From Adiantum capillus-veneris (taxonomy: Eukaryota; Streptophyta; Polypodiopsida; Polypodiales; Pteridaceae), in the NCBI GenBank assembly GCA_014529385.2, contig CM043969.1, forward strand, positions 11,385,001 through 11,449,000: a stretch of 64,000 nt of DNA, in the 5' to 3' direction. The notes under the pieces are model-generated. The model was given only the letters and a program-made list of their open reading frames with translations. It was not told the DNA's origin and searched no databases. The translations under genes and the position numbers were made by a program. Numbering within the stretch: the stretch's first letter is position 1; the number at the start of each line of letters is the position of its first letter. Below are positions 37,123-49,960 of the stretch, piece by piece.

Positions 37123-37130
37123 TATATAAA
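37123..37130 (+). promoter_or_regulatory. TATA box for the H3-like relic
   Basis: TATATAAA, 91 bp before the ATG at 37,221 and in an A/C-rich leader. The equivalent position before the gene at 14,020 has ctatttaag. Confidence 0.6.
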
Positions 37131-37220
37131 GGTGGCAAAACTCCCCATCACAAACACAAAACACTACCTCCGTCACCAAAAAACACAAGCTCTAAGGACG
37201 TACCCAGACACACTTTCTAG

Positions 37221-37970
37221 ATGGCAAGGACCAAACCTCGGACCAAACAAATTACAAAGAAGAATCCAAAGATCAATGAGGTGCACAAGAGGCAGAAGAT
37301 GCGTGCTAATCGGTACCCAAAAGAGCTAGTTGACCCCGAATGCATAGAGACGAACACGTCCGATGAGCATCTGCCATGTGAAGGGGAGGAGATCCCAATG
37401 AATCATATGGTAGTGAAGAAGGCACTGCGAGGAGGGATGAACATGTGGCCATCCAACCCAGGTCGCCATAAGGTAGCCGAAAAGTCACTGCCTTGGGGGA
37501 TGGGTGCCATGCCTTTTGATCCATCCATCAATCTTGAGCATAACAATGATGATGAAGATTATAACCCTGATGAAGATGCCCCTGAGCTACCCCCCAGGCA
37601 CCGCTGCAAGTCAAAATTCTTCAAGAAGCCACAAAGACCATGCCCACAAAGAATTCAACAGAGGCTATCATAGTGACAAGCTAAAAGGGGACGATGAATT
37701 TGTAGAGTGTTAGTTGAAATCCGGCACTACCAAAAGACCACAGAGCTGATTATCAAGACGGTACCATTTGCACGAACGTGTAGAGAGGTGCTCCAAAGAT
37801 ACAACAGAGAGCTTTGGATGTCTCTTGCTACCCTAGAATCAATTCAAGAGTATGTAGAGGATTATTTGGTCACTCTCTTTGAGAAAACATTTCTATGTGA
37901 TGTCCATGCTAAGCATGTAACAATCATGGACAAGGACATGCAACTAGCACGCCACCTTAGGCATGAGTGA
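37221..37970 (+). pseudogene. second histone H3-like gene of the transposon group (broken)
   Basis: ATG at 37,221 begins MARTKPRTKQITKK, resembling the MARTK start of H3 and plant CENH3 tails. A 150-codon tail follows, with an acidic patch (NNDDEDYNPDEDAPE) and basic end (RCKSKFFKKPQRP). It stops at 37,671 (TAG), then TGA at 37,674 and another at 37,695. The same frame then resumes with a histone fold: EIRHYQKTTEL, VPFARTCREVLQRY, IQEYVEDYLVTLFEKTFLCD, VHAKHVTIMDKDMQLARHLR, ending 37,970. It matches H3 in order and spacing (16 residues between REV and SIQ, the canonical number) and keeps DVHAKHVTIMDKD, close to canonical AIHAKRVTIMPKD. PGTVAL is degraded. The fold and MARTK start are seen; descent from the same cargo gene as 14,020-15,324 is inferred from position and fold. 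Confidence 0.8.
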
Positions 37971-39220
37971 TATTTTTGACATCATACCTTTTGGTAATTA
38001 ATCCTTGTAATAGAATCAAGTTTACTTTGGAACTCAATGTATTTTCACTTTACAGGGTGTATGCATGATAAGGTGTACCCACTTTAAGCACTTTCCCCCA
38101 CCAAGATAGCCAAGAAACAACCTCTTTTTTACCATTCCAACGTACATTTGACTTGCTTGCACTTACTTTGAAGAGGCAAGATTTGGTAGCCACACAAAGC
38201 ACATAGTTGAAAACACAACGGAAAGCTCTGATCTTCAATTTTCACATCTAAATGGTAATTTTATTGTGCAAGGACTAATCTGGTTCAGCCTGTCACATCC
38301 TGTCACAGCTTGTGACCTTGATGAAGAAATACTTATAACTTTTTATGGGTTTTTTTCTTTAGTTACCCTCATGCACATGAAATGTTCACTTCTCAAGCAA
38401 TTTAACTTGGTTTATTGATAGTTTTTTGGATCTTTTCATAATTAATATTCATTTTTCTTTGTTAGAATTTCTATTTATAGAAACCTAATTTTTTAACACC
38501 AGATATCTAATGATGTAGAACTTATTTTGCAAGATCCAATGGTCATTTGATAGATTATGACCCAAGGAATGTGACCATGCAAAAAAAAGTAAACTTCAAA
38601 GGTTCACTTTTTTAAGACCTACCTTAGAAAAGAACAAAGACTGCTTAGAGAACCTTGATATAGTTTTTTTTTAAATCGAATAAATAATTTACACTGCCAT
38701 TTATTTTTATTTTCATATGTCATAACTCTTAGTGTAATGTCCTCATAGAAAAAAATTTGAGTCAACTTGGGTAAGGGAAAGACACGTTTTAATTGTTTTA
38801 ATTTGTTTCACTTGCACCATTCACTTGAGGTGTGCCTCCTTAGGTTTGGTAAATACCAAACCTAGAAATTTTGACACTTGTCAACCAACCATGGCTTGGT
38901 TCTACTTTCCCAATCCTAGTTGGCTAGTCCACCTCATACAAGGAGGCCGCCGCATCAGCGAAGGTCCATGTCATCACCCCATCTCACCTTCCACATCACC
39001 ACAATCAACACTTTGATCATAACACTTGGCTTGCCATGTCACTCTAATTGCCAACTCATCCACCACCCTCCATGCCACCTTGCATGCCATTTCACCTTAA
39101 GTTCCATGTCATCCACCACCTCACATGCCCCGTGTAAGTATTGCTTGCATGGCTTGCCACATCACTCGCCACCTCATGAGCCACCAAGCATGCCACAACG
39201 CCACCTTGCCAACTCATCAT
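37971..39220. other. no gene recognised
   Basis: AT-rich to 38.8 kb. From 38.93 to 39.22 kb the sequence is rich in irregular catgccacc/catcacc words without a fixed period. Confidence 0.5.
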
Positions 39221-39447
39221 TGTTGAAATTAGAGTTACAAGAAAACACACACAGCTTGGAGAAGATGAAGGAAGCTCAAGGTACACAATAGAGAGTGTGT
39301 TACTTACTGTGCAATGGAAAGATAGATAGCCCTAGAGTGATGGGCATATATACAATGCACGGGGGAAAAAACCTCCTAAAGAGGAAAAAAATTCCCCGGC
39401 GGTCCTAGTGTGTTCACACACATCACTACCACATGTATATGATAACA
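39221..39447 (-). repeat. copia 3' LTR, 227 bp
   Basis: On the - strand it starts TGTTATCATATAC after the purine tract at 39,451-39,462 and ends CTAATTTCAACA. Same LTR as 3255-3462. Terminal TGTT/AACA are inverted as expected. A short LTR of this size is usual for copia. Confidence 0.85.
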
Positions 39448-39522
39448 AATCCCCCCTGGAGTGATGCGGTGAACGAGAGCTGGCACGTGAGTAAAGGGAA
39501 CAGCCATGCTTTGAGGACATGA

Positions 39523-41340
39523 TCAGTCCACAAAGGGGAGTAAGCCCAAAGCTTTGCGGAAAGCTTTGAGATTCTCACAAGACAATGCCTTTGTGAAAAG
39601 ATCTGCAAGGTTGTCCTGTGTTGGCACATAAACCAAGCTGATCTCTCCTGCTAAGAGCCTCTCCCTGACATAGTGGTAATGCACCTCAATGTGCTTTGTG
39701 CGAGCATGAAAAACTGGGTTCCTTGCAACTGCCAATGCGCTCTGACTATCAGTGTAGATAGTGTTGGCAGTGTTTTGTCCAACACCCAAATCAACCATAA
39801 GGCGTCGGAGCCATACACACTCAACCGCAACTGTGAAGAGAGCCCTATACTCAGCTTCACAACTCAAAGTGGCCACAATAGGTTGCTTCTTGCTCAACCA
39901 TGATATACATGAACTACCAAGCATGAAACAAAAACCACTTGTGGACACTCACGTGTCAATACAACCAGCCCAATAATCTGAGTCTAAAAAAGCATGTAAG
40001 TCTAGCGGCCATGATCCCCCCTTGGGATAAAACATGCCAAGATGTAAAGTGCCACTAAGGTAGCAAAAAATCCTCTTGACAACCTGCCAATGCTTAGACC
40101 CTGGGCTATGCATAAATCCGTTGACCTATGAGACTGCAAATTGTATATCCAGCCTCGTGTCACATACATAAATGAGGCATCCAACAGCACTTTGGTAAAG
40201 ACTGACATCAACAAGATCGGCAGCATCATGTAGACTCAACTTCAAACCTGTTTCCATGGGAGTGGCAATAGGTTTGCAATCCTCAAGTCCAAACTTACAT
40301 AACAATGTCTCTATGTAACTTTTTAGACACAAGGCAATACCACCATCACACTGCTTAAATTGTATGCCCAAGTAATGATGCAACATCCCCAAATCTTTCA
40401 TCTTGAAAGAAGCATTCAAATCAGCCTTAAATTCAACAATATGTCTCTCATTTGGTCCAGTGATCAGCAAATCCTCTACATAAAGAGCCACAATGAGAAG
40501 TATATCACCCTCACACTTTACACACAATGTGCTTTTTGTTGGACTGTTATGAAAGCCTCGTTTGACCAAATGAGTGTCAGCTTTCTCATATCAAGCACGA
40601 GGAGATTTCTTCAACCCATACAAAGCCTTCTTACATCTGCACACTTTGTCCTCTTGTCCTTTCATGACAAAACTGCGAGGCTGCGTTACATAAACTTCCT
40701 CAAATATGTCACCATTCAAGAAAGGAGTAAGAATGTCTGATTAATGTACATCCCAACCAAAATGAGCTACCAAAGCACATAGAAAATGAACACTAGTCAT
40801 ATGACAAGTGGGAGCAAAAGTTTCTTCACAATCTATGCCTTTTTGTTGCGCGTAGCCTTTTGCAAACAAGTTAAGCCTTATGGCGATCAACCTCACCATC
40901 CGGCTTGCATTTAAACTTGTAAACCCACTTTGTACCAATGGCCTTTTTTCTAGGAGGAAAATTACATAAAGTCCATGTGTCATTTTCTATAAGTGCAACA
41001 TATTCTGATTGCATAGCAGCCATCCATTTTTTGAATTCTATGCTTCATCAAAAGAGAGAGGTTCCTCAACATCATGTAAGATAGACACTACCACATCATA
41101 ACAATCTGATGCATAAGATGCATGGCGAGAGCCTGAACGAGTACAATTAGACAAAGGTGCATCCAATTTACTGTCACGCAATGTATGCACCAGACATTTT
41201 TGCATACCTCTAGCCTGCTCATTTTCAGCCCTTTCCTCATCAAGTACATCATGTTGGAGAGGGGGAATGGGGAACACACCCAGAACACAACACAATGCCT
41301 CACTATAGCCCAGGGTATACACAGCACCCCAATCCACTAG
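39523..41340 (-). pseudogene. Ty1/copia pol relic: integrase tail, RT, RNase H
   Basis: Reading leftward: EEPLSFDEA and WMAAMQSEYVALIENDTW (RT start, about 41,040-40,960), WVYKFKCKPDGEV, IVALYVEDLLITG (the RT active-site segment, normally YVDDLLI; here YVEDLL, so one catalytic Asp is changed), MLHHYLGIQF, QSAVGCLIYV, then RNase H STSGFCFMLG, TDSQSALAVARNP, TKHIEVHYHYV, VPTQDNLADLFTKAL, stop at 39,523. Several frameshifts and stops occur between 41.0 and 40.0 kb; the last 142 codons are intact. Same family as 2283-3179, which it exceeds at the 5' side. Gag, protease and the integrase core are missing. Confidence 0.9.
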
Positions 41341-42552
41341 AGTTCACCTTCAAAACTTGACACTACCCGCAAGCAGACCACCCCTTGAACACAACCATAT
41401 GCACACACGCCTTGCAATGCACCAGATAGATAGTCACCTCGCTCTGCTCAATTCATATCCTTCCACACTCACACAGTCTCTCTCTATCTCTCTTTGCATG
41501 ACAAACTTAAGGAGGGCACACATGCCTACACACGCTCAGAAACACATGCACACAAGCCGAGAAGAGTAGGGGGAAGGGGGAATGATGCCAAGAGACAGTA
41601 GAGAATATCCTTCTCGCATATGCAACACCATATACAACCAATACACTACCGGCATGAACTTCGGCAACAATGGCTCAAAAGCCTACACTAACAAAAACCT
41701 CCAATGGCCAAAAGCCCAAAAAAATGAACGTATACATCCTTTTATAGGGGTGTGTCTAGGAGACCTAAAAAAGAAATAATGGGTGAGCTTTCATCTCGTG
41801 CACTTCAATTTGAGCTTCATTTGGCATTTCCTTTGCATTGCTTGCACTTGTCATAGCTTATTTTGGCAACCTCTACATGAAGCACACATCTTCCCTTTGT
41901 CCACTCAATTCGACGCCCGGCTTAATTTGCACTATTCGGCCTCTTTCCTTTGCTTTGCCATGGGATGACCCCCTTTGTATTAGCCCTTGAAGCCTTTGAA
42001 CTCTCTCTATCACCCCCTCTTGTTCTCCACTGGCCGGATAGGCCTCTTGGCCAACTTTGTGACTCTCTCTCATTCCTGCTGCATGTTGTCCACCTGTTGT
42101 GGGACCCTCCCCTTGTTGGGCAATAACGACATCGCTATTGGGGGGTACTTGCCTTTCAAGCTTCAAAATAATGGGTGGAATTGGAGCTGATCTCTTGAGA
42201 CAGCTAATTCCAGTGTTGAAAGATTTCAGCTACTAGTATGAGAAGATTTCAGACAGTAGACTGATCAGGAATCAGAGACTAAACTGGAATGTGGATATTG
42301 AAATAAGAATCAGACTTAGGTACGGGAATAATGTTCAGATTCCGATTCAGATTCAGATTCAGAAGACTGGATGAGAAGTAAGTATAACTGAAATATATGC
42401 CATGATTGGGATTACAGATCAAGATTACAGCGAATATGATTACAGAGAGAAAGTACAGCCGACAATACTGCCAATGATTCTCAAGTACAATTATAGCCAA
42501 AGCGCTAACCCAAGTGATAACAATTGCCAACCCTATTACAATGTAATGGGCC
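41341..42552. other. no gene recognised; possible LTR of a - strand gypsy element
   Basis: From about 42,190 to 42,600 the sequence has LTR character for the extra-ORF element that lies to its right on the - strand: AT-rich, with a TATA motif on the - strand (reverse of ctatttatacac at about 42,552) and gattcagattcag repeats at 42,340. I could not find both LTR ends or a second copy. At 41,740 a - strand TATAAAAGG motif resembles one at 29,265. Confidence 0.35.
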
Positions 42553-44691
42553 CTATTTATACACTTCGAGTTTAGCTCTAGTAATTACTAAGTAATTCGC
42601 TGCCCATCTTCTAAGAAGACGTTCCCACATAGTGACTTTCCAGCCGTCTACATCCTTCCCTTCTTTCTTGAATTTTGCCAACATTCCAAAATTTCGCTTG
42701 TCTGAATTTGATGTGAGATTGAAAAATCCATTGTCTGGTTCTGGTGTTGGGATGCCTGCTTGACCACTGATAGACTGGCCATTCAAAGATTACGAGTAGG
42801 AGTTCAAGAAGGACTAGGGATTGCGAGAGGCAGTGGAAAAGGCCAAGGTGGAGCTGTCATCTCTCCCTGCCTGCTGAGAAGAAAATTCACCACTGAATTC
42901 TGAGATGGAACTACCCAGTATCCTTCCATTGGACCGTCTTCTGTTTGCCTTTGTCTTTTGACCGGGACGGTGCCTGAGAAGTCCCAGTACCATCATTCTC
43001 CTTCTGAATCAGTCGATAAATGGCCTCCTGCTCAAGTTGATCCCGCCGGGCGGTGGTCATCTCTTCTTCATAAGGCATGAGAGAATGATAGGTTTTGGTG
43101 TCACGATCATAGAGTGTACGCCTGCCCTTACTCAGTCTGGTTCTGGCCAGCTTATGACAATGCGAAGCAGTATGGATCCATCCTTCTGGAAGAGGCTGAT
43201 TAGTTTTGACTCGAGCTTTGAAAAGAATCTCAGCCATCTCCGTGGACTGTGGTGCCAGACTCGCCTTTGCTGCAATGTCTTTTTCAGGCAATTTGGAAGA
43301 TTCAACCGTAAATTGTAGCAACTAATTAGTAATCCCGGTCAGACCTCTGACTTGAATCTTCCACTGGCCCATACACAGCTGGATCCTTTGCATCTCCTCT
43401 TTTAGTGCCTGAATGTCATTGATTTGGAGAGCATCATTGAATAACGTCTGCCAAGTCTTCCATTCCACAGTTGACCGCTCATACCAATCCTGAAGCTCAT
43501 TAGTAATTTTGAAGTATGTGAGACGATCAACTGGTTCTTGATGTTGAGGATACAACGTTGGAAAGAATCTTGGCAGCTCGGTTTCTCTTGCTGGAACAAC
43601 ATATAAGAGAACTGGAGAATCAGGCACAAATTCTAAGAAATTGAGAACAGCGTGGTTCTCCTGATGCATCATCTTTCTAGTGATTCTCACTAGCTGGAAC
43701 AATGTTCGGAGAGAAGTTGCCTGTGCTCCTACTGACATTTGCGTTTGAGGTCCTCTGCTAGTGGCTGTCTGGTCCTCAAGAATGGCTTTGACTCTCTGAT
43801 CCAAAACACCTCTGGCAGTTTTCATTTGTACCAAAACTTCCTTGAGTTGTACCCTAACATCCTTCATACAGCGATAAGTTGGTTTGTTACCCAATAGAAG
43901 TTCCATTTCCAGAGCTAGGGAGTGACAATCTGCAATAGACTGCCTTTGCCAGTGCGGGTTTACCACTTCCTCATCAGCATTGAGTATCCATTCAGGAACT
44001 CATTCCAGCAGCTGGACTATACTGTGATGCGCAGGTAGTTGGCAAGATTCTTTATCATGGAAAGCTGCTGATTTCCAATGTTCTACCATTTCCCTGGCTC
44101 CCACATATAGCCTTTGAAATCTTTCCAAGTCAGTCCAGAGATCATCATCCTCCAGATACTGTCTGGTGATGGAGGCCTGTTGATGTCTCAACTAATGAGC
44201 TACAGTGAATGCTGATGATTAGCAATTGGTCCCTCATCCTGTACTTTCATTTTTCCTTTAGCATCTCTGCTAAGATGGGACTGATCAGTTGGCTGATTCC
44301 CAGTGGGACTGGGCTGCTGCTCTTCAGTCTGCTGGTCACCCGACTAGTGCTCTTTGTCTTGTCCTTCCTGCTGGCCCTCATTCTGATCTGGTTGGTCCGG
44401 CTGTGACTGGCCTCCTTCGTTTGGCCCTGTTCCACCACTACCAGGTCCTGGAGGTGGAGATGGTGTTGGTGGGGCATCATCATCCTTTGTATGCCCAGCT
44501 TCTTGATCATCCTCCTCTTGATCAACTTCATCTTCTTCGTCTTCTTCTTCCTCATCCGGGGAAGTCTGCTGCTCAATATAATCCATTATAGCTTGGTTCA
44601 TCAGAGCATTATTGAACTCACCCACCTTGTCCTGCAAATCGCTTTGCATACTTAATGGAATTGAGATGGTTGAAGACAAGATTAAGAGCAT
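42553..44691 (-). pseudogene. gypsy extra ORF, longest relic (unknown protein)
   Basis: On the - strand a nearly continuous reading runs from 44,691 leftward. It has an acidic, Pro/Gly/Gln-rich start (SPDEEEEDEEDEVDQEEDD, PPTPSPPPGPGSGG), a helical middle (YLEDDDLWTDLERFQRLY; CHSLALEMELLLGNKPTYRC), then HAVLNFLEFVPDSPVLLYVV, YPQHQEPVDRLTYFKI, KARVKTNQPLPEGWIHTASH and a basic end (SKDKGKQKTVQWKD), broken by stops (for example at 43,322 and 44,344) and one or two shifts. The reading then fades to 42,553. No membrane segment or signal peptide. It matches 35,337-36,025 and probably lies downstream of the coiled-coil ORF seen at 28.2-28.4 kb in a full element; that order is inferred. Confidence 0.6.
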
Positions 44692-44692
44692 T

Positions 44693-45206
44693 TAGCAAGC
44701 AAGAGCACCCACTACTATGTCAAAACTAAGTTAATTTTTGGGCTATATAAACTTCTATCAAAGATTTGTTCATATGTTTGCAGCTAAGGAATTAACCCTA
44801 TATGAATTGAAGAAGAAAGGTAATAAGTTCATCTAGAGTGAGGAATGTGAAAACAGTTTCCAGTGCTACAATCAACATGAAACTAGTCCTTTGCCAACCG
44901 AGCTGGGATGCTATCTTGCATGTGCAGGTTGATGCTTTTGGTATGGTAATGGGTGCTATACTGGCCCAACTTGATGGGAAGACGGACTACCCAATCTACT
45001 TTTCCAATTGCAGGATCAATATAGTGGAACAAGGATATTCAACTACGGAGAGAGAGGCACTGGGAATGATATTCATTGCTACTAAATTTAGACATTATAT
45101 ATTAGGTAAACTATTTCACTTTTATGTCAATCATCAGGCTGTATTGTTTTCGATTAATAAGGTGATTAAACAAGGAAGGATAATTAGATGGATGATGTTT
45201 GAATGA
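44693..45206 (+). pseudogene. Ty3/gypsy RT-RNase H fragment
   Basis: Matches 24,360-24,870 of the gypsy pol: FLGYINFYQRFVH (in a broken frame), then from 44,877 an open frame with LCQPSWDAILHVQVDAFGMV, GAILAQLDGKTDYPIYF, TTEREALGMIFIATKFRHYI and GRIIRWMMFE. The RNase H Asp in VDAFG is kept. It is joined head to head with the - strand extra-ORF relic at 44,691, so the two come from separate insertions or a rearrangement. Confidence 0.85.
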
Positions 45207-45486
45207 AAGCATGTATTGGTGATACCACTATTTCACTTTTTGGTGGTTGGCTTAGAAAAAAGTAGGACACGGTATTTTTTTTGCAAATCTTATCAAAATT
45301 TTGTAGACATTGCAATTTTGGATTTTCCTTGTCAAAATATTTCCAATGATGTACAATATGGTTGGAAGTAGCAGCATAAACTTGTTGTCCACCTGGATCA
45401 AAAGTCTATATGACATAAGCACAAAAATCCTGAGAAAACATCAGCCATATCAATGTTCCCAAGATCAAATCATGAACCACATGTAG

Positions 45487-47010
45487 AGTTCAGATCCTCT
45501 TTAGGCATAAAGTACTCTCAATAGATACCATGCAAAGAGACCCTTTGATTGCTATAGCATGCAAGGAAACCTTTAACATCTCATCCAAAAGGTCTTCAAC
45601 TTTTAACTCAAGAATTTTCATATTATCATGCCTATTCATCGCATCATCTCCAGTCTTCATTAAGCATCCATCCACTAACTCAACCACACCATACTTGATA
45701 GATAAGCCATCTTTCATACATAAAGTAGGCTCCTTAATGAGAGGATCAAGCAAGGTAGCATCAACAATTTTCAGATGAGGCATAAAAAGAGAATCTTCAT
45801 CATTTTCCATATCTTCTAAAACCTCAATGTGGGATTTATTAATTAGGGTATCGCTATCCACACCATCATACACATCATGAAGTTTTTCATCATTGATAGG
45901 GCCCTCATCCCTAATACAAGTAGAATACCTAGTTGCTTCATCACGCTTTGGAATACATTCACCCAAAGCATATGCTTGAAAACCCTCTTCATATGCATCA
46001 CCCTCTTTCGCATTATTATTTTCCTTGACCTCCATCATGTGATCCTCAACTACCTCATCTATAAGAGAAGAACTCACAACAACAAAAACATTGGTATCAG
46101 AGGCATACTCCTCCTCATTGTAGCATATATTAGAAGCATTAGCCATGTGAATTGGACCTTTAAGATTCTCATTTCTTTGAAATTGAGACTCATTCATGAC
46201 CATGGTAGCCTTCTTGCCTACATCCACCTTACTAGCATCATCATCTTTGACATCAAGGGTGAAATCAAATTGCTTAAACAACAAAGATGACATACATTGA
46301 GCATTATTCTTGATCTTATTATGCATATGAAGTTCTTCTTTTACATGCTCAAGAGAATGATAAAATATAATTCTTGCATATCTTGTCCACATTTATATAT
46401 AGAACATGAGATATATTGGCCTTCATATCCTCCTGTAATCCAAGCTGCCTCAGTCTCGCTAGCTTCCACTCCTTATGCTTTGCAATCCATATTGCATCCT
46501 CAAATGTAAGTGGACTTTTAAGATCAAAATTTAACTTCAAATTATCCATTAATATTTTCATAAACATATACATTTTTTAAGCATAAGAGGAGGAGTCACA
46601 CTACAAAAAGCAATACACAATCTTCTCCACAAACCATTGAACTCCTTGGCAAAGGCTTCTACACTTTGCCCATCACCCTACACAAGCCCTTCAATGGAGT
46701 GCCATACATTCGTTGAGTCCTCTATCTTCTTAGACTTCTCAAGAAAAGCCTTCTTTAATGCATCATAAGTCATCACTTGTGGAGGTTGAGATGATTTCAA
46801 CCAAAACTCATGCTCGTCATGCCATGTCCTTGCATCCTCTTTCAAGAAAAAGAAAAAAATCTTTAGCATAAGCATTGGATCTTCCTTATCTCCATCTTTT
46901 CAATGAACACATCAAAATCCTTACCTACATGACCATAGAACCTTGGAAACTTTTTCATCATGCTAATCAGACCTGTAAATTGAAGGTCACTTGAAGCAAC
47001 TCCTCAATGG
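45487..47010 (-). pseudogene. retrotransposon Gag relic
   Basis: On the - strand: KEDARTWHDEHEFWLKSS, TYDALKKAFLEKSKKIED, WHSIEGLV, then RTWRRLCIAFC-like sequence, KYMFMKILMDNLKLNF and DAIWIAKHKEWKLARL. This is the order of the plant retrotransposon gag domain (x-DARxWY..., WxxLxxxFLxKF, L...Y...L). From 46,392 to 45,490 an open frame of 300 codons follows, acidic and without a domain, probably the Gag-to-protease linker. Stops at 46,678 and 46,349 and a frame change break it. No zinc knuckle is readable. It does not closely match the Gag at 54-57 kb. Confidence 0.7.
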
Positions 47011-48059
47011 CAGGTACCAAAACATTGTTGCGCAAAAGAAAACGTAGGACACCTCTATAGGAATGTATCCCAATAGAGCTCAAGACACAAGATAATCACC
47101 ACAAAAAGTATCAAAAGACTCCCACAACACCACAATTCAAAGGCAAGTGATCCCTTGGGAATTTACAAGCACACCCACCCAAAAGACCATCAAAACTAGA
47201 AAGCATCTGCCAGAGCATGGATTAACTACATATGCTAGCCAATGCACTTGAGAAATAAAGCTTCCACTTTCACCAAATAGCTCTTCAAAACCACAATTTT
47301 TAAGTTAGACACATTTCCAAAAAAAAAAGCTTCCAAAACCTACCATACACTAAATTATCTGGGGGTCGCCATATCATGTACTCTTTGGGAAATAGACTGT
47401 ATCTCCCAAACCACAACTCCAAAAGAGATTCTTTCAAGCCTCAAAATATATCTACAATATTTTGAATAGAAGTTATGAAAAGCACAAATTTCAAATCCAT
47501 GCACCTCTATGTGAAAAATTGGCGCAAATAGCAAGCTGCTATGGCCCGACTACACATTGGGAAGGCTAGTTGAGGGAAAAAAACTGCATCAACATACATG
47601 GGGGAGGCACAACGATTCAAGATCTGAAAGTTTTTGATATTTTTCTAAACGTTTTTTTGTTTTTTCATGAGTTTAATTTGTATACAAGTCTCCCTTCAAA
47701 AAACTCACTAACGGCACTTACAGTAAACCGACAGCTAGCGCTACCTAGTGAGTTGCACTGCATGTACTTGTGCTTGCAAAAGAAATCATAAAACCCAAAA
47801 AAAATAAAATTTGGACACTCTTATGAAATTATATCTCAAACCTATACGTACAATTTTTACAAAAACGGGGTTTTCCAAATACGCGTAGCAACATATACTC
47901 TTGGCGTTCCATGCACTTGAGGAATGGAAACTCAAGAGATTTTCCATTAAATTGTAAGTCATAAAATATTTTTGGTCGTAAATTCTAAATGCTGGTTATT
48001 TGTTTCTGACTTGATAGTTTTGGTGTAGATATATTCCCATCCGACTTTGTTGAGGGACA
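47011..48059. other. no gene recognised
   Basis: May include the 5' leader of the - strand Gag relic (the stretch to about 47,250 is rich in aagacacaag/accacaa words), but no LTR end or primer-binding site is evident. Confidence 0.4.
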
Positions 48060-49960
48060 ACCAATCAAGAGTCACGAACCTTCCATGCTCTTCACACCAA
48101 CATTGGTGCTATGGTGCTTCCTAACTCGCCATCTTCAAATTATACTACTACAACATAGAATCTTCTTCTACTCACACAGTCTTTCAAACTTGAAGACACA
48201 TGATTGGCATAATTTCATCAAGGTAACCCAATACGTTTTTACTCGTAACAACTCCTTTCTCCAACCAAGAGATATTAATTTGACTGTAAATTGATACATG
48301 TAGCATGTTCTCCCCCTTGTTATTGATGGTTGCTTTATGAGTGGTATTCAAAATATTATCTGTCATTTTGGAAAGGTAGCAAGGTATATGTATAGCTCGC
48401 GGATGTTTGTATATGTAATTTTAATAAACATTTCACACATTGTTCTTCTATTTTTTAATAGATGGATCACATCTAAAGAAATCGATACAAGGTCAATACC
48501 GTAAAAGAAAAGGGAATGCATTGAGCTCCTTTGTTTGGTAGAGAAAGAGTTACCAACATCCCTTTACAATATCCAAGTCCACGTACTCATTCATCTCGTA
48601 GGTGAGATAGAGATTGCAGGTGTTGTTAGCACGTATTGGGGATGTTTTGGGTAGAAAGATTTATGAGAGTTTTAAAAGAGCTAGCATGACCAAAGGGTTC
48701 AATGACCGAGGGATGGGTGCTTGGAGAGTGCATGTATTACCCTTCAGAGTACCTTGAGCGTGTTAAGATACCTGCTCCTTGAAGATGGACAATGGAAGAG
48801 TCTCCTACATTGTCAAATGAGGTGTTATGTGGAAGGGCATTCCTCGCAAGCTCACATCTGCAAAATTCTTGAACATATCCACGTTTGTTATTTATAACTC
48901 ACAGTGTATGGAAAAAGTTGAAGAGCACCAAGAATTTTGCAACCCACTTGAAGAAGATGAAGAGCTGGCAAATCTACCAAGACTCAACCTCTATCCATTC
49001 TTTCATGGTTATCTAAACATATCAAAGCTGGAATTTTGGAGGAAGAAGACATCACTGATGAGCAGGGAGAGATTAAATTTGGCTGTGATAGAGAAGTAAT
49101 AATTCTTCTATGAATGTATATTATGAATTTGTTTGAATTTCTCTATAAATTTATATTACAAAGTTTTTTTTTCCATTATTCTTACTTGGAGTTTATGTAC
49201 TCGTCTCTATACTTTTAGGTATCCACGTATAGAAACATGTGGGCCTATAGACAACACCTGTGAGTCGATAAAATTGATCAACGACGTGTTACAAAAGATT
49301 CTTGCATTGTTTCATCTTTTAGGCAACAATCACGTGCAAGTGCAAGAGATACAAACCCTATCAATGAGGAGCTTGCATATATGGGAATCGCAGTTAGTAT
49401 TTATGAAGTCAACTTCTGTGTTTGCAAGCGAGTAATAAGATTTTATAGATATGCACAAATATAGATGCTATTAACTTTGAAGTTTCTTCTATGGCATTTT
49501 GAATATCTTATGTTAAAATAGATTGTATTGGAAATTGATTGGTTCCTTGCCGAGTATAAAGGGGCTAGAGCCACAATGAGACAAGAGCCATCTGGTTTTT
49601 GGGAAGTTGACTCTTCAAAACCATTATGGACAACACAAGAATCATATATTTTGTTGTCACATTGTGAGTAGGCTTTTTTCTACAGTTCTCTAGATTCTCT
49701 CAGTCCATGGAGGTAAGTGGTGCCTGTTAATCCTTGAGATGTCGGATATAATTTGAAACCACCACCTCTATGGAATCTCATATGATGTAACTCAAGAGAA
49801 CGACACAACTTCTACGCATTCCTATCTCCTAACAGCATTAGCACATGACAACTACTCTAATGAAGAAGAGAGAGACATTGATGCAATGGATGATGAAACA
49901 GAAGATTTGGCCTTAGATTTAGTTGATCCTTCATGCGAGACTAATCTATCCTAAATGGGT
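48060..49960 (+). pseudogene. CACTA (En/Spm) TNP2-type transposase relic, DUF4218 region
   Basis: Pieces in order match the C-terminal half of plant CACTA transposases. LKTHDWHNFIK at 48,192-48,222 (family: GLKSHDCHxLM). From 48,509, LLCLVEKELPTSLYNIQVHV then LIHLVGEIEIAG (family: LExxFPPSFFDIMVHL). From 48,639, FWVERFMRVLKEL, PKGSMTEGWVLGECMYY and SEYL (family: FERYMKxLK, RPEGSIAEGY, CSxYL). Then an open frame at 48,827-49,099 and, near 49,690, a stretch like the QVFY-x-D...WRVV end of the protein. Several frameshifts. An intron may follow HNFIK (GTAACC). CACTA termini were not found. A relic of an ordinary plant DNA transposon. Confidence 0.75.
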
